A stretch of DNA of 64,000 nucleotides. Source: Marinobacter lipolyticus (lineage in GTDB: Bacteria; Pseudomonadota; Gammaproteobacteria; Pseudomonadales; Oleiphilaceae). The notes beneath the pieces are model-generated. The model did not search any database and had not been told where the DNA came from. It saw only the letters and a program-made list of their open reading frames with translations. Where the stretch lies: NCBI RefSeq assembly GCF_018424605.1, contig NZ_QTKT01000002.1:124001-188000 (forward strand), written 5' to 3'. The translations under genes were made by a program, and so were the position numbers. This document shows, piece by piece, positions 33,177 to 42,471 of this stretch; positions within the stretch are counted from its first letter, which is position 1, and each line of letters starts with the position of its first letter.

Positions 33177-34727
33177 TCAGTGCACTTTGGGATTATTGTC
33201 GGCTTCGGACTGCGACAGCGTGGTGCCGACGGGGGGCTGGTGGTGCAGGGAATACAGAATGCGATCCAGTACTGCCTGACCATTCCAGGCCGGATCGGTG
33301 TTAACCATGCCGACAACGGCCCAGGTGGTGTTGCTTTCGTCGCGGGTAAAACCGGCAATCGAGCGGACATTCTCCAGGTACCCGGTCTTGATCCGGCCGA
33401 GACCGTCCATGCCGACGTTGCGCAGTCGTCTTGCCATGGTGCCATCCATGGCAATCAGCGGCATGGACGCCAGCAGGTCCGCAGAGAACGGGCTGTTCCA
33501 CGCATGCTGCAGGATCTGGGCACCCTGGCGGGCGGTAATACGACCGTGCCGGGTAAGGCCGGCGCCGTTATCAATGACCATGCCGGCGGTGTTCACCCCT
33601 TTCGCTTCCAGCCAGTCATAGATCACGCGAATGCCGGCTGCCCGGTCATCGTCCTCGTTCTCCAGGCGATGCTCGGCGCCCAACGTGAGCAACAGCTGGC
33701 GGGCCATCACATTGCTGCTCCATTTGTTGATGTCGCGCACCATGGTCACCAGGTCCGGCGAGGTGGTTCTCAGCATCAGGCGAGCGTCTTCCGGCGTAGG
33801 GCCGGTGAGGTTGCCTCCGGTTACGGCAATGCCCATATCCGATAACAGCGTACGGATCAGTGACGCCGAGTATTGCTCATGGGGCAACAACGACAGGTAA
33901 GCTGTGGTGCGGCAACCCTGGGGCAGTTCGCCGGTCACCCGGACGGTGACCCGCTGATCGGCGTGGAAGACCGGCTCCCAGGTGAAGCGGCGCCGTGACG
34001 GGCAGGGGCCTGCGGCAACTGCCGTTACCCGGTTATCAATCACAACATCGTCGAGGGCGGGTGCGCTCCATGCCTGGGTGCCGCGCTCGTCCGCCCGCAC
34101 CTGGAAGTGCAGCAGGTTCAGGTTGGTCAGGAACGCCGAAGGTTCCACCAGAAACGGTGCATAGGGATTGTCGCCGTTGTCATCGAAGCGGGGCAGGCCG
34201 CCGGCAATCTCAAAATAGCCGCCGTCGAGCACCAGATCGCCGTTGATGGTGGTGACGCCCATGCCGCGAAGCTCCTGCAGGGTGGTCCACAGGCGCTCCA
34301 GGGTAAGTTTCGGGTCACCGCCGAACTGGACGAACAGGTCGCCTTCCAGCGTGTTGCCCTTCAGCGTGCCGTCGGTGTAAAAGTCGGTGTTCCAGTGATG
34401 GGTGGGGCCGAGAATCTCCAGCGCGGCATAGGTGGTAACCAGCTTCATGATGGAGCCGGGGCTCATCAACGCGTCGGCGTTGATGTACTGGTCAATGCCG
34501 GGGCCATTCATCGGAATTGCCGCCATGCTCAGGGCGTTTTCATCGTTCAGTGACTGGAACGCGTAATCCCGCACCTGATTGCTCCAGGTCCTGGCCGGGG
34601 AGATGTCTGAATCATTTTCGGCGGCATAGGATGGAACTCCGGCTAGCGCAAATGCACCTGCCAGCAGTGAGCAGCAAACGGATTGTGGGAAGCGAAAAAT
34701 CGCCTTACGTCGCATGGCCGGACCCAT
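33177..34727 (-). CDS. dacB: D-alanyl-D-alanine carboxypeptidase/endopeptidase, PBP4 family (DacB)
   Basis: The 516-residue protein has a cleavable signal peptide ending near residue 35 (SYAAEN). The penicillin-binding motifs are SPGSIMKL with Ser92 and Lys95 (SxxK), SSNVM (SxN, near 355) and RIKTGYL (KTG, near 455). These define class C low-molecular-weight PBPs that remove D-Ala or cut peptide bridges in the periplasm. Length is slightly longer than E. coli DacB (477). The start could be either ATG 4 codons apart; I used the outer one. It is monocistronic. Confidence 0.93.
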   Translation of the reverse strand: MGPAMRRKAIFRFPQSVCCSLLAGAFALAGVPSYAAENDSDISPARTWSNQVRDYAFQSLNDENALSMAAIPMNGPGIDQYINADALMSPGSIMKLVTTYAALEILGPTHHWNTDFYTDGTLKGNTLEGDLFVQFGGDPKLTLERLWTTLQELRGMGVTTINGDLVLDGGYFEIAGGLPRFDDNGDNPYAPFLVEPSAFLTNLNLLHFQVRADERGTQAWSAPALDDVVIDNRVTAVAAGPCPSRRRFTWEPVFHADQRVTVRVTGELPQGCRTTAYLSLLPHEQYSASLIRTLLSDMGIAVTGGNLTGPTPEDARLMLRTTSPDLVTMVRDINKWSSNVMARQLLLTLGAEHRLENEDDDRAAGIRVIYDWLEAKGVNTAGMVIDNGAGLTRHGRITARQGAQILQHAWNSPFSADLLASMPLIAMDGTMARRLRNVGMDGLGRIKTGYLENVRSIAGFTRDESNTTWAVVGMVNTDPAWNGQAVLDRILYSLHHQPPVGTTLSQSEADNNPKVH

Positions 34728-35028
34728 CGTTAGTTATGTACCAACAATAGCCCAGATTTGCCGCTGGTACTATGTGGAAAAGCTCTACATGACGTTAAAA
34801 AATGCCAGTAGTGTCATTGTTTGCACAGTGATTTTGTGACCGCTTGTAAGGTTCTTTGGAATCAGCAGGTTAGATGGTCAGAAAACGCACACTTCGATGT
34901 CAATGACCTTGGGGTCATTTTTATCCGCGGTTTCGCCGGCAATTCGGTCATGGAATCCGGGCCTTAAAAGGCGTTTCCTAGTAGCTGTGTAACTAACTGT
35001 TCCAATAACAATGAGATGGGAGGCCGCC
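34728..35028. other. Intergenic region with a small hairpin
   Basis: This is a 301-nt gap between divergent genes. I see no gene. AATGACC (34902-34908) and GGTCATT (34913-34919) with a following T-run could be a weak terminator or attenuator. Promoters for dacB on one strand and the hydroxylase gene on the other should lie here, but I cannot place them. Confidence 0.4.
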
Positions 35029-35502
35029 ATGTTAGGCATACCGCTGGGCTTGATTACCGCCAACGCCGTTGAATGGGTGTTTCATAAACACGTGCTCCAT
35101 GACATGGGACGAGACCGCAAAAGCTTCTGGGCGTTCCACTGGCACGACCACCATCGCAGTGTCCGCAAGAACGGGTTTCTTGATGAGGATTACCGTCATC
35201 CGCCGCTGACCTGGAACGCCCAGACCAAGGAGGTGGCTGCCCTCGTTGCAGGTGCGGCCGCGGTGACGCCCTTGATGCCGGTTGCGCCGTTTTTTGTCGG
35301 CACCCTGTATTACTGCGCCTGGAACTACTACCGTGTGCACAAGAAATCCCACCTGGACCCGGAATGGGCCCGTGAGCACCTGCCCTGGCATTACGACCAT
35401 CACATGGGGCCGAACCCTAATGCCAACTGGTGCGTGACCAGGCCGTGGTTTGACCACGTCATGGGAACCCGGGAGCCAATGGAAAACCGGCGGCCAGCCT
35501 GA
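35029..35502 (+). CDS. Small fatty acid hydroxylase/sterol desaturase superfamily protein
   Basis: The 157-residue protein is shorter than most family members. It has histidine clusters placed as a di-iron enzyme: WVFHKHVLH near 17-25, FHWHDHH near 36-42, and HYDHHMG near 120-126, with a hydrophobic span at about 70-95. Family members hydroxylate or desaturate lipids. Substrate is unknown, and membrane topology is incomplete, so function is unsure. Start chosen at 35029 because GGGAGG precedes it; an upstream ATG at 35011 overlaps this site. The GST-like gene follows 37 nt later. Confidence 0.72.
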   Translation: MLGIPLGLITANAVEWVFHKHVLHDMGRDRKSFWAFHWHDHHRSVRKNGFLDEDYRHPPLTWNAQTKEVAALVAGAAAVTPLMPVAPFFVGTLYYCAWNYYRVHKKSHLDPEWAREHLPWHYDHHMGPNPNANWCVTRPWFDHVMGTREPMENRRPA

Positions 35503-35539
35503 TAATGGCCGTGTCACTCATCACAAGCAGGGTTGATTC

Positions 35540-36310
35540 ATGTCCAATCTGTTGATTCACAACGCCAACGTACTGGCTTCTGTTGCCACCTCTTCGTTAT
35601 CCGCGTGGCGGGGGTGCCTGGTGGTCAGGCAGGCCGCCCAGCCGGCGAAACCACTGGTGCTCTATGACATGGAGGCCTGCCCATACTGCCGCCGGGTGAG
35701 GGAGGCGCTGACGGCGCTGAATCTCGATGTCGACATCCGGCCCTGCCCGAAGGGCGGGCGTCGCTTCCGGCCTGACGCCGAAGCCGCGGGCGGTAAACAG
35801 CAGTTTCCTCTGCTGGTAGACGAAAACACGGGCAGTGTGATGTACGAATCCGCTGCGATCGTTGACTATCTGTTTCGCGAGTACGGTGGCCGGCCGGTAC
35901 CGGCGTATTACCGCACCAAGCCATACCAGCCGGCGCTGGGCTCGCTTGCTTCTGCGGCCAGCGCACTGCGGGGGCTGCGAGCGGTTAGCGGCAGGGTGCC
36001 GGCGCAGCCGCTTCACCTCTGGAGCTTTGAGGGCAGCCCGTTCTCCCGCCTGGTCCGGGAGCGGCTGTGTGAGCTTGAGATCCCCTACACGCTGCACAAT
36101 CTGGGTAAGGAACACTGGAGGGAAATCGGCCCGGCCCGGCAGCGTATCAAGCCCGGGCCCTACACGCCGATTCCGGGCGGTAAGCGGGCAGCGTTTTTCC
36201 AGCGGCACCAGCGGGTTCAGGTGCCGTACCTGGAAGATCCAAACACCGGCAAGGGGTTGTTTGAGTCGTCGCGAATCCTGCGATACCTGGATCTCACGTA
36301 CCGCGGCTGA
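35540..36310 (+). CDS. Tandem glutathione S-transferase N-terminal-domain protein
   Basis: The 256-residue protein carries two thioredoxin-fold GST N-terminal domains in a row and no GST C-terminal helical domain. Domain 1 (about 38-118) has the redox motif CPYC (47-50) followed by RRVREAL. Domain 2 (about 157-255) has SPFS at the equivalent site (166-169), so it lacks the Cys pair and is probably the binding domain. Both domains have the QxP/xxE patterns of glutathione binding, QFPLLVDENTGSVMYESAAI and VQVPYLEDPNTGKGLFESSR. It is probably a glutathione-dependent reductase or transferase. No partner gene can be identified. Confidence 0.78.
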   Translation: MSNLLIHNANVLASVATSSLSAWRGCLVVRQAAQPAKPLVLYDMEACPYCRRVREALTALNLDVDIRPCPKGGRRFRPDAEAAGGKQQFPLLVDENTGSVMYESAAIVDYLFREYGGRPVPAYYRTKPYQPALGSLASAASALRGLRAVSGRVPAQPLHLWSFEGSPFSRLVRERLCELEIPYTLHNLGKEHWREIGPARQRIKPGPYTPIPGGKRAAFFQRHQRVQVPYLEDPNTGKGLFESSRILRYLDLTYRG

Positions 36311-36412
36311 ACCTTTTGCGTAGCCGTCTGTCATGGTGTGAGTGCAACAAAGCCCCGGCCCGCGCTGCAGTGGGCCGGATATCACCCCGACCGCCGGTCA
36401 GTGGAGGTGGCT

Positions 36413-37348
36413 ATGGCAAACGGCTTTTCCCGGCGACAGTTTCTGTATGGGGCCGGCGCGTCGATGCTGGCATTGCGGGCGCCGAGCGTCTTTGCCAGTG
36501 CCCCCGGCAACGTCGAGGAGTCGCTGGTCACCCGTGCGATTCCATCGTCCGGCGAGCAGATCCCCGCTATCGGCATGGGCACCTGGCAGACCTTCGATGT
36601 CGACGGTGATGCCGCGGCGATGGACCAGCGGGTTGCCGTGCTGAAGGCGTTTTTCGACGGTGGTGGGACGGTGGTTGATTCATCACCCATGTATGGCTCG
36701 TCCGATGAGGTTATGGGCTACGCCCTGGAAGCGCTGCAGGCGCGTCAGCGGGTGTTTGCCGCAACCAAGATCTGGACCGGAGATGAGTCGGCGACGCGCC
36801 GGCAGGCGGAAACATCTCGCGAAAAATGGGGCATAGAGCGCTTTGATCTGCTGCAGGTGCACAATCTGTTGGGGTGGCGCGGGCACCTGGAAACCCTCCG
36901 CGAGATGAAGGCCAACGGCGAGGTCCGCTACATCGGCATTACCACGTCTCACGGGCGGCAACACGCGGACTTGGCCGGCATCATGGAATCCCAACCGCTG
37001 GACTTTGTGCAGCTGACCTACAACCTGATCGACCGCGAGGTGGAGGACCGCCTGCTGCCGCTGGCCCGGGAACGAGGCATTGCCGTGTTGGTGAACCGGC
37101 CCTTCCGGGGTGGTGCGCTGTTCCGCCGTTTCGGGGGCGAACCGCTACCGCCCTGGGCGCAGGACGCCGGTTGCCATAACTGGGCGGAGTTTTTCCTGAA
37201 GTACATCATCTCTCACCCGGCGGTGACCTGCGCCATTCAGGCCACCAGCAAAGTCAGTCATATGGTGCAGAATACCGGCGCGATGACGGGCCGCTTGCCG
37301 GATGAGGCGCAGCGCCAGCGCATGGCCCGGTTTGTCAGTGCCGGGTGA
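36413..37348 (+). CDS. Aldo/keto reductase with Tat signal
   Basis: The 311-residue protein starts at the ATG at 36413 (MANGFSRRQFLYGAGASMLA), preceded by GGAGGTGG. SRRQFL is a twin-arginine motif, followed by a hydrophobic stretch, so it is likely exported folded to the periplasm. The fold carries AKR residues: VVDSSPMYGSS (Asp and Tyr of the tetrad), ATKIWTG (Lys) and LLQVHNL (His). An in-frame start upstream at 36338 lacks support. A cytosolic AKR paralogue is encoded next on the opposite strand. Confidence 0.83.
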   Translation: MANGFSRRQFLYGAGASMLALRAPSVFASAPGNVEESLVTRAIPSSGEQIPAIGMGTWQTFDVDGDAAAMDQRVAVLKAFFDGGGTVVDSSPMYGSSDEVMGYALEALQARQRVFAATKIWTGDESATRRQAETSREKWGIERFDLLQVHNLLGWRGHLETLREMKANGEVRYIGITTSHGRQHADLAGIMESQPLDFVQLTYNLIDREVEDRLLPLARERGIAVLVNRPFRGGALFRRFGGEPLPPWAQDAGCHNWAEFFLKYIISHPAVTCAIQATSKVSHMVQNTGAMTGRLPDEAQRQRMARFVSAG

Positions 37349-37387
37349 CGTGTCGGTTGAGGGACGGCACCCCCGAATGGGGGTAGT

Positions 37388-38197
37388 TCAGTCCCATTGC
37401 GGAGCAAAGCCCGGATTGGCAATGCGCTCGCCCCGGTCCAATGCGTCGATCGCCGCGATATCATCAGTGCTCAGCCGGATCTTCAGGGCATCCAGATTGG
37501 CCTTCTGATGTTTCGGCCGGGTGGACGAAGGAATGGGAACCACCCCTTTGGCACGCACCCACGCCAGCGCAATCTGTGCCGGTGAGGCGTTATGCTCCCG
37601 GCCAATGCGGATCAGGGTTTCATTGTCCATCACCTTGCCAACGGCCAGTGGCATGTAGCCGGTTACCTGAATGCCCAGATCCTGCGCGTGCTGGACCACC
37701 TTACGGTTAGCCAGAAACGGGTGCACTTCCACCTGATTGGTGAACAGGGTGGCGTCCCCGAGAATGTCTTTCGCCTGATCCATCTGCGCGCAGGTGAAGT
37801 TGGAAACGCCGATGTGCTCGGTCAGACCTTCTCGCTGGGCGTCCCGGAGTGCGCCGAGGTATTCGCTCATGGGGACTTCGTCATCCGGTGATGGCCAGTG
37901 GATGAGCGCGAGATCAACGTGATCCGTCTTCAGTCGGGCCAGGCTGTCGTGAAGGCTGTTGATCAGGTCGCTGGCGTGGAGCTTGTCGTGCCAGATCTTG
38001 GTGGTCAGGAATATCTCGCGCCTGGGGATGCCGCTGGAGACAATGCCGTCGCCCACTTCCGCCTCGTTTTCGTACATCTGTGCGGTGTCGATATGGCGGT
38101 AACCAAGAGACAGGGCACTTTTAACGGCGTCTCTGGCTTCGTTGCCCTTCAGGCGAAAGGTGCCCATACCGATGTCCGGAAGTGCGCTGAATGACAT
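37388..38197 (-). CDS. dkgB: 2,5-diketo-D-gluconate reductase B-like aldo/keto reductase
   Basis: The 269-residue cytosolic AKR begins at the ATG at 38197, with AAGGAGGACACC directly upstream. The catalytic tetrad is at Asp37 (YRHIDTAQ), Tyr42 (MYENE), Lys67 (TTKIWH) and His100 (LIHWPSP). GVSNFTCAQM and the IPSSTRPKHQKANLDAL NADPH site follow. Length equals E. coli DkgB (267). It reduces 2,5-diketogluconate and various alpha-keto aldehydes such as methylglyoxal. The longer frame (to 38434) overlaps non-coding sequence. Confidence 0.85.
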   Translation of the reverse strand: MSFSALPDIGMGTFRLKGNEARDAVKSALSLGYRHIDTAQMYENEAEVGDGIVSSGIPRREIFLTTKIWHDKLHASDLINSLHDSLARLKTDHVDLALIHWPSPDDEVPMSEYLGALRDAQREGLTEHIGVSNFTCAQMDQAKDILGDATLFTNQVEVHPFLANRKVVQHAQDLGIQVTGYMPLAVGKVMDNETLIRIGREHNASPAQIALAWVRAKGVVPIPSSTRPKHQKANLDALKIRLSTDDIAAIDALDRGERIANPGFAPQWD

Positions 38198-38332
38198 GGT
38201 GTCCTCCTTTGCGAATGCTGTGTTCTTAATGTGGTGTCCGTGCGCTGGTTCTTCAAGAGGCCCACAGGTATCATGACGGCCCCGTAACCAGATCAGCACG
38301 CACCGCGGCAGTGCGTAACAGAGAGGCAGATC

Positions 38333-38746
38333 ATGCTGACCGGCCAGTGCCTTTGCGGCGATATCACCTTCGAATACGATGGCCCTCTCGGGCCTTTGGC
38401 ACTGTGCCATTGCAGCCAGTGTCGTCGCGCTCACGGCAGCGCCTTTTCCGCCAGTGCGCCGGTCCAGAAAATTCGCTTCCGATTCTTGAGCGGCGAAGAC
38501 CGGGTGCAGGAATACGAGTCACGCCCCGGTAAATACCGCGCGTTCTGCAACCGCTGCGGCAGTCAGCTGTACAGCCGTGTAGATGCCATTGCCGGTATTC
38601 TCCGGCTGCGGGTCGGCGTGATCAATGAACCCCTGGGCAAGGGTCCGGCGCAGCACGTCTTCGTAGGCTCCAAGTCCGACTGGTTCGAGATCACTGACCA
38701 TATTCCGCAGTTCGAAAAAACCGAAAGAACCAACGACCCGCACTGA
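38333..38746 (+). CDS. GFA family (glutathione-dependent formaldehyde-activating-type) zinc protein
   Basis: The 137-residue protein has the GFA cysteine pattern CLCG, CHCSQCRRAHG and CNRCGSQ, which binds two zinc ions. The family was named for glutathione-formaldehyde adducts, but most members have no assigned activity. It is monocistronic and converges with the sugar dehydrogenase gene. Confidence 0.8.
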   Translation: MLTGQCLCGDITFEYDGPLGPLALCHCSQCRRAHGSAFSASAPVQKIRFRFLSGEDRVQEYESRPGKYRAFCNRCGSQLYSRVDAIAGILRLRVGVINEPLGKGPAQHVFVGSKSDWFEITDHIPQFEKTERTNDPH

Positions 38747-38775
38747 GCAGCGGGCCCTGCCCGTTCCCGGGCAAT

Positions 38776-39900
38776 TTATTCCGCGGGCCTGATCCGGTAC
38801 ACCTTGCCGTCGTGTGAATCGGTCAGCAGCCAGAGTGCGCCATCCGGCCCCATGCGCACATCGCGGATACGCTCACCCAGATCCTCGAGCAGGTCTTCTT
38901 CCTCCGTCACTTTCTCGCCATCCATGCGCAGGCGCACCAGTTTCTGCATTTTCAGGGCGCCTACGAACAGATTGCCTTTCCACTGCGGGAATTCGTCACC
39001 GGTGTAGAACGCCATACCGGACGGCGCGATGGACGGGTCCCAGTAGTGCAGGGGATTGGTAATCCCTTCCATGGTGGTTTTGTCGGAAATAGTGGCCCCC
39101 GAGTAATCGATTCCGTAGGTGACTTTGGGCCAGCCGTAATTGTTGCCGGCCCGGAGGATGTTGATCTCATCGCCGCCCCTGGGGCCGTGTTCGTGGCTCC
39201 AGATCTCGCCGGTGTCCGGGTGAACCGTCATGCCCTGGATATTGCGGTTGCCGTAGGTGAAAAAGGTATCGTTAGCCGCGGAGTCGCTGAGGAACGGATT
39301 GCCCGGCGCAGGGGCTCCGTCGGCGGTGATGCGATGAACGCCCCCGGCGTCGTCACCGGTGTCCTGGGCCCGGTCCATCTCCCCACGATCCCCCACGGCC
39401 ACGTAAAGGTTGCCCTCGGCGTCAAACACCATACGGCCGGCAAAGTGCCGGTTGGGCTCTCCTCGCGGCGAGGCCTCGAAGATCACCTTCACGTCCGAGA
39501 GCCGGTCGCCGTCGAGCCGGGCCCGCGCGACGCGGGTGGTTAACCCTTCGCGGCTGATTTTGTGGGAGTAGCTGAGAAACAGCGTGCGGTTCTGCTCGAA
39601 ATCGGGATGCAGGATAACACCGAGCAATCCCCCCTGGCCGGTCACTTCCAGCTCCGGCAACCCCTCCACCGGAGCCTCCTGAAGCTTCCCGTCGCGGATG
39701 CGTCTGAGTCGTCCATTGCGCTCGGTCACCAGTTGAGATCCGTCGGGCAGAAACGCCAGTGACCAGGGGCGTCCGAGTCCCTCGGCCACGGTTTCCAGCC
39801 GAAAATCTGCCGCAGCGGATGAGAAGGTCTCGCTTGCCATGCCAGCCATCGGAGTCAGTGACAGACTGCCTATGAGAGTCAGGTAGGTGCAGGTGCGCAT
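38776..39900 (-). CDS. PQQ-dependent aldose sugar dehydrogenase (YliI/GSDH-like)
   Basis: The 374-residue protein has a signal peptide (cut near residue 23, MAGMASETF) and a six-blade propeller of the glucose/sorbosone dehydrogenase family: RPWSLAFLPDGSQLVTERNG, GQGGLLGVILHPDF, a calcium/PQQ region with DDAGGVHRI, GNRNIQGMTVHP, IWSHEHGPRGGDEIN and a C-terminal RDVRMGPDGALWLLTD. It is probably a periplasmic PQQ-dependent oxidase of aldose sugars, or an inactive relative. GGAGG precedes the ATG. It shares a divergent gap with the TonB receptor. Confidence 0.87.
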   Translation of the reverse strand: MRTCTYLTLIGSLSLTPMAGMASETFSSAAADFRLETVAEGLGRPWSLAFLPDGSQLVTERNGRLRRIRDGKLQEAPVEGLPELEVTGQGGLLGVILHPDFEQNRTLFLSYSHKISREGLTTRVARARLDGDRLSDVKVIFEASPRGEPNRHFAGRMVFDAEGNLYVAVGDRGEMDRAQDTGDDAGGVHRITADGAPAPGNPFLSDSAANDTFFTYGNRNIQGMTVHPDTGEIWSHEHGPRGGDEINILRAGNNYGWPKVTYGIDYSGATISDKTTMEGITNPLHYWDPSIAPSGMAFYTGDEFPQWKGNLFVGALKMQKLVRLRMDGEKVTEEEDLLEDLGERIRDVRMGPDGALWLLTDSHDGKVYRIRPAE

Positions 39901-40045
39901 CGGAACCTCCGTCTGTGTCGGCGCATTCGGTGCCAGTCAGTCTATGAGCATAGCAGGTGGTCTGCACTGCGCAGAGGTTCAGACCCGAATCCGAAATGTG
40001 CAGGACGAAAAAAGTCCGCCAGGGCAGCGTTTTGATGTTTTAAAT

Positions 40046-40064
40046 TAGAATGATTCGCATTAAG
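40046..40064 (+). promoter_or_regulatory. Candidate Fur box ahead of the siderophore receptor
   Basis: TAGAATGATTCGCATTAAG at 40046-40064 matches 13 of 19 positions of the Fur consensus. It lies about 50 nt before the receptor ATG. This implies iron-repressed expression. Confidence 0.65.
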
Positions 40065-40115
40065 ATATAGTCTCTTAATTTCATGACTGTAATAAACCCT
40101 GTAACGGAGAATAAG

Positions 40116-42293
40116 ATGTCCCGAATCCCCCAGCCTGCGTTCCGCCGTAAAGCGCTGTTTTCCGCCATCGTCTGTGCAACCCTGCCAGCCGTTGTCGCGG
40201 CTCAGGATAGTGAGCCCACTGCGCTGGAAGCGATCAGCGTGACCGCCGAACGCAGCCAGGCGTCGTCCGAGTCCACCGGCAGCTACACCAGCGGAGCCAC
40301 CACCACGTCCATGAAGATGGAACTTGGCCATCGTGAAACGCCCCAGGCGGTTACCGTGGTGACGCGACAGCAAATGGACGATTTCGCGCAGAACGATATT
40401 AACGATGTGCTGGAGGGCACCACCGGTGTCACGGTTGAGTCGGTCGAGACGGACCGGACGTATTACACCTCCCGCGGGTTCGATATCAATAACTTCCAGT
40501 ACGACGGCGTGGGTCTGCCCGCGGTATACGACAATGTACAGGGTGAGTTGGACACCGCCTTTTTCGACCGGGTGGAAGTGGTGCGTGGCGCCAATGGTCT
40601 GATGTCCGGTACCGGTAACCCGTCGGCAACCGTGAATTTTATCCGCAAGCGGCCAACGGCCGACACCAATGCCTCGGTGGCGGTGACGGGTGGTTCCTGG
40701 GACAAGAAGCGCATTGTCGGCGACCTGTCCGGGTCGGTCTCTGAATCCGGGGCTGTCCGCGGCCGGGTGGTGGCAGGCTATGAAGACAAGGATTCCTACC
40801 TGGATCGGTACAGCAACGAAAAGCAGATGTTCTACGGTGTGCTGGAAGCGGATCTGACCGACACCACGCTGCTGACACTGGGCCATTCCACCCAGACCTC
40901 CGATACCGACAGCCCGCTGTGGGGCGCGTTGCCGCTGTTCTATACGGACGGTACCGCCACGGATTATGCCCGCTCCACCAGCACCGCGTCGGACTGGTCC
41001 TACTGGGACAACACCCAGCACAACAGCTTCGTGGAATTGCAGCAGGAACTGGCCGGCGGCTGGCGCGCTAAAGGCACGGTGTTCCGCCTCGAGAATGACA
41101 GCGAATCCGAACTGTTCTATCAGTACGGTACCCCGGATGCCGAGACCGAAGAAGGGCTGCTTGCCTACCCCAGCCAGTACGATCTCAACGTAGAGCAGTG
41201 GGTGGTCGATACCTACGCAACGGGTCCGTTTAATCTGGGCAACCGCACCCACGAGCTGGTGCTCGGCGCCAGCTGGTCACGCTCCGAAACCGTTGATGAG
41301 TCGCGGTATGGTCAGGGCATTGGTAATCCGCTGCCCCCGTTGAATGAATGGGATGGTAATTATCCACGGCCTGCGTTCGACAACGGCGTCGCCGGCTCGG
41401 ACTGGACCGACCGGGAAACCGCCACCTACGCCGCGGGCCGCTGGAGTCTGACCGACAGCCTGACGGCGATCACCGGTTTACGCCTGACCTGGCTCGACAG
41501 CAAAGGCGAGAGCTACGGGCTGACCAAGGAAACCAGCTACGATGCAGTGGACACACCGTACGCCGGCCTGATTTACGATCTCAACGACGACCATTCGGTT
41601 TACGCCAGCTACACCGAAATTTTCACGCCGCAAACCGAACTGGACGTTAACCGTGACCGTCTGGATCCTATCGACGGCGTGAACTATGAGCTGGGCCTCA
41701 AGAGTGAATTCCTGCAGGACCGGGTCAACACCACCGTCGCGTTGTTCCAGACCGAGCAGCAGAACGTGGCGGAGGCCGTCGGTACCTTCCCGGGCACTCA
41801 GGATGCCTTCTATCGCGGTGTTGATGGTGTGGAGAGTCAGGGTGTTGAACTGGAGTTCGTGGGTGATGTCACCGACCGCATCCAGTTGTTCGCCGGCTAT
41901 ACCTACGTCGACATCGAAGACAGCGACGGCAACTCGGCGAAATCCTTTGTCCCCGAGCATCTGGCGCAACTGCGGGGCACCTGGAAAGTGCCGGGCATTG
42001 AGGGTCTGAAACTCGGCAGCAAGGTACGCTGGCAGTCGTCCATTTCTCAGGAACAGGGCGTTGCCACGGCAGGACCGAACGCTGGCGCAACCATCGTCAC
42101 CGAGCAGGACAGTTATGCGGTGCTGGACCTGATGGCCAGTTACGACTTTGCCCGTGACTGGAACGCCACCCTGAACGTGAACAACGTGACCGATGAAAAG
42201 TACATCGAGAGCCTCAAGAAGTTTGGCACCTCAGCCCAGGGATTCTACGGTGAGCCGGCGAACGCCAGCCTGACCGTCTCCTGGGTGTACTAA
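40116..42293 (+). CDS. TonB-dependent siderophore receptor
   Basis: The 725-residue outer-membrane receptor has a signal peptide cut near AAQDSE (about residue 30). A plug domain follows (HRETPQAVTVVTRQQMDD and the ITSTQDINDV-like segment FAQNDINDVLEGTTGVTV), then a long beta-barrel ending SLTVSWVY. It imports a ferric-siderophore complex with TonB energy. The plug and barrel resemble receptors of the hydroxamate group (FhuE/FpvA-like), but the ligand is not determinable. The ATG at 40116 (ACGGAGAA upstream) is used, not the upstream one at 40083. It faces fhuF, and a Fur box lies upstream. Confidence 0.93.
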   Translation: MSRIPQPAFRRKALFSAIVCATLPAVVAAQDSEPTALEAISVTAERSQASSESTGSYTSGATTTSMKMELGHRETPQAVTVVTRQQMDDFAQNDINDVLEGTTGVTVESVETDRTYYTSRGFDINNFQYDGVGLPAVYDNVQGELDTAFFDRVEVVRGANGLMSGTGNPSATVNFIRKRPTADTNASVAVTGGSWDKKRIVGDLSGSVSESGAVRGRVVAGYEDKDSYLDRYSNEKQMFYGVLEADLTDTTLLTLGHSTQTSDTDSPLWGALPLFYTDGTATDYARSTSTASDWSYWDNTQHNSFVELQQELAGGWRAKGTVFRLENDSESELFYQYGTPDAETEEGLLAYPSQYDLNVEQWVVDTYATGPFNLGNRTHELVLGASWSRSETVDESRYGQGIGNPLPPLNEWDGNYPRPAFDNGVAGSDWTDRETATYAAGRWSLTDSLTAITGLRLTWLDSKGESYGLTKETSYDAVDTPYAGLIYDLNDDHSVYASYTEIFTPQTELDVNRDRLDPIDGVNYELGLKSEFLQDRVNTTVALFQTEQQNVAEAVGTFPGTQDAFYRGVDGVESQGVELEFVGDVTDRIQLFAGYTYVDIEDSDGNSAKSFVPEHLAQLRGTWKVPGIEGLKLGSKVRWQSSISQEQGVATAGPNAGATIVTEQDSYAVLDLMASYDFARDWNATLNVNNVTDEKYIESLKKFGTSAQGFYGEPANASLTVSWVY

Positions 42294-42360
42294 CCGGTGT
42301 TGAGGGCAACGCCAGCGCGTTGCCCTCAACAGGTTTGACGAAGCAAAGGGAGGAAAAGGA

Positions 42361-42471
42361 ATGACGCCCGAACAGGAAATGATTGAAGGATTAAAACTGG
42401 CTGCAGGCGCTGGTGTCGTTATTGGCCTGGTTGCCATTGGCCTGGCGGTTGGAGCTGCTGTTGGCGCCTGA
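42361..42471 (+). CDS. 36-residue hydrophobic microprotein between receptor and fhuF
   Basis: An ATG at 42361 with GGGAGG and AAAGGA upstream opens a 36-residue frame ending TGA at 42469-42471. The start is MTPEQEMIEGLKL. The rest is one Gly/Ala/Val-rich hydrophobic segment (GAGVVIGLVAIGLAVGAAVG), a likely membrane helix with GxxxG-type packing. It lies 67 nt after the siderophore-receptor stop and reads antisense to the end of fhuF (53-nt overlap). I recognise no family. It may be a small inner-membrane subunit of iron transport. Confidence 0.55.
   Translation: MTPEQEMIEGLKLAAGAGVVIGLVAIGLAVGAAVGA

Noticed and set aside
33430..33460. CCATCCATGG core as another hairpin-repeat copy
   Set aside because: It lies inside the dacB coding sequence and has no flanking inverted arms.
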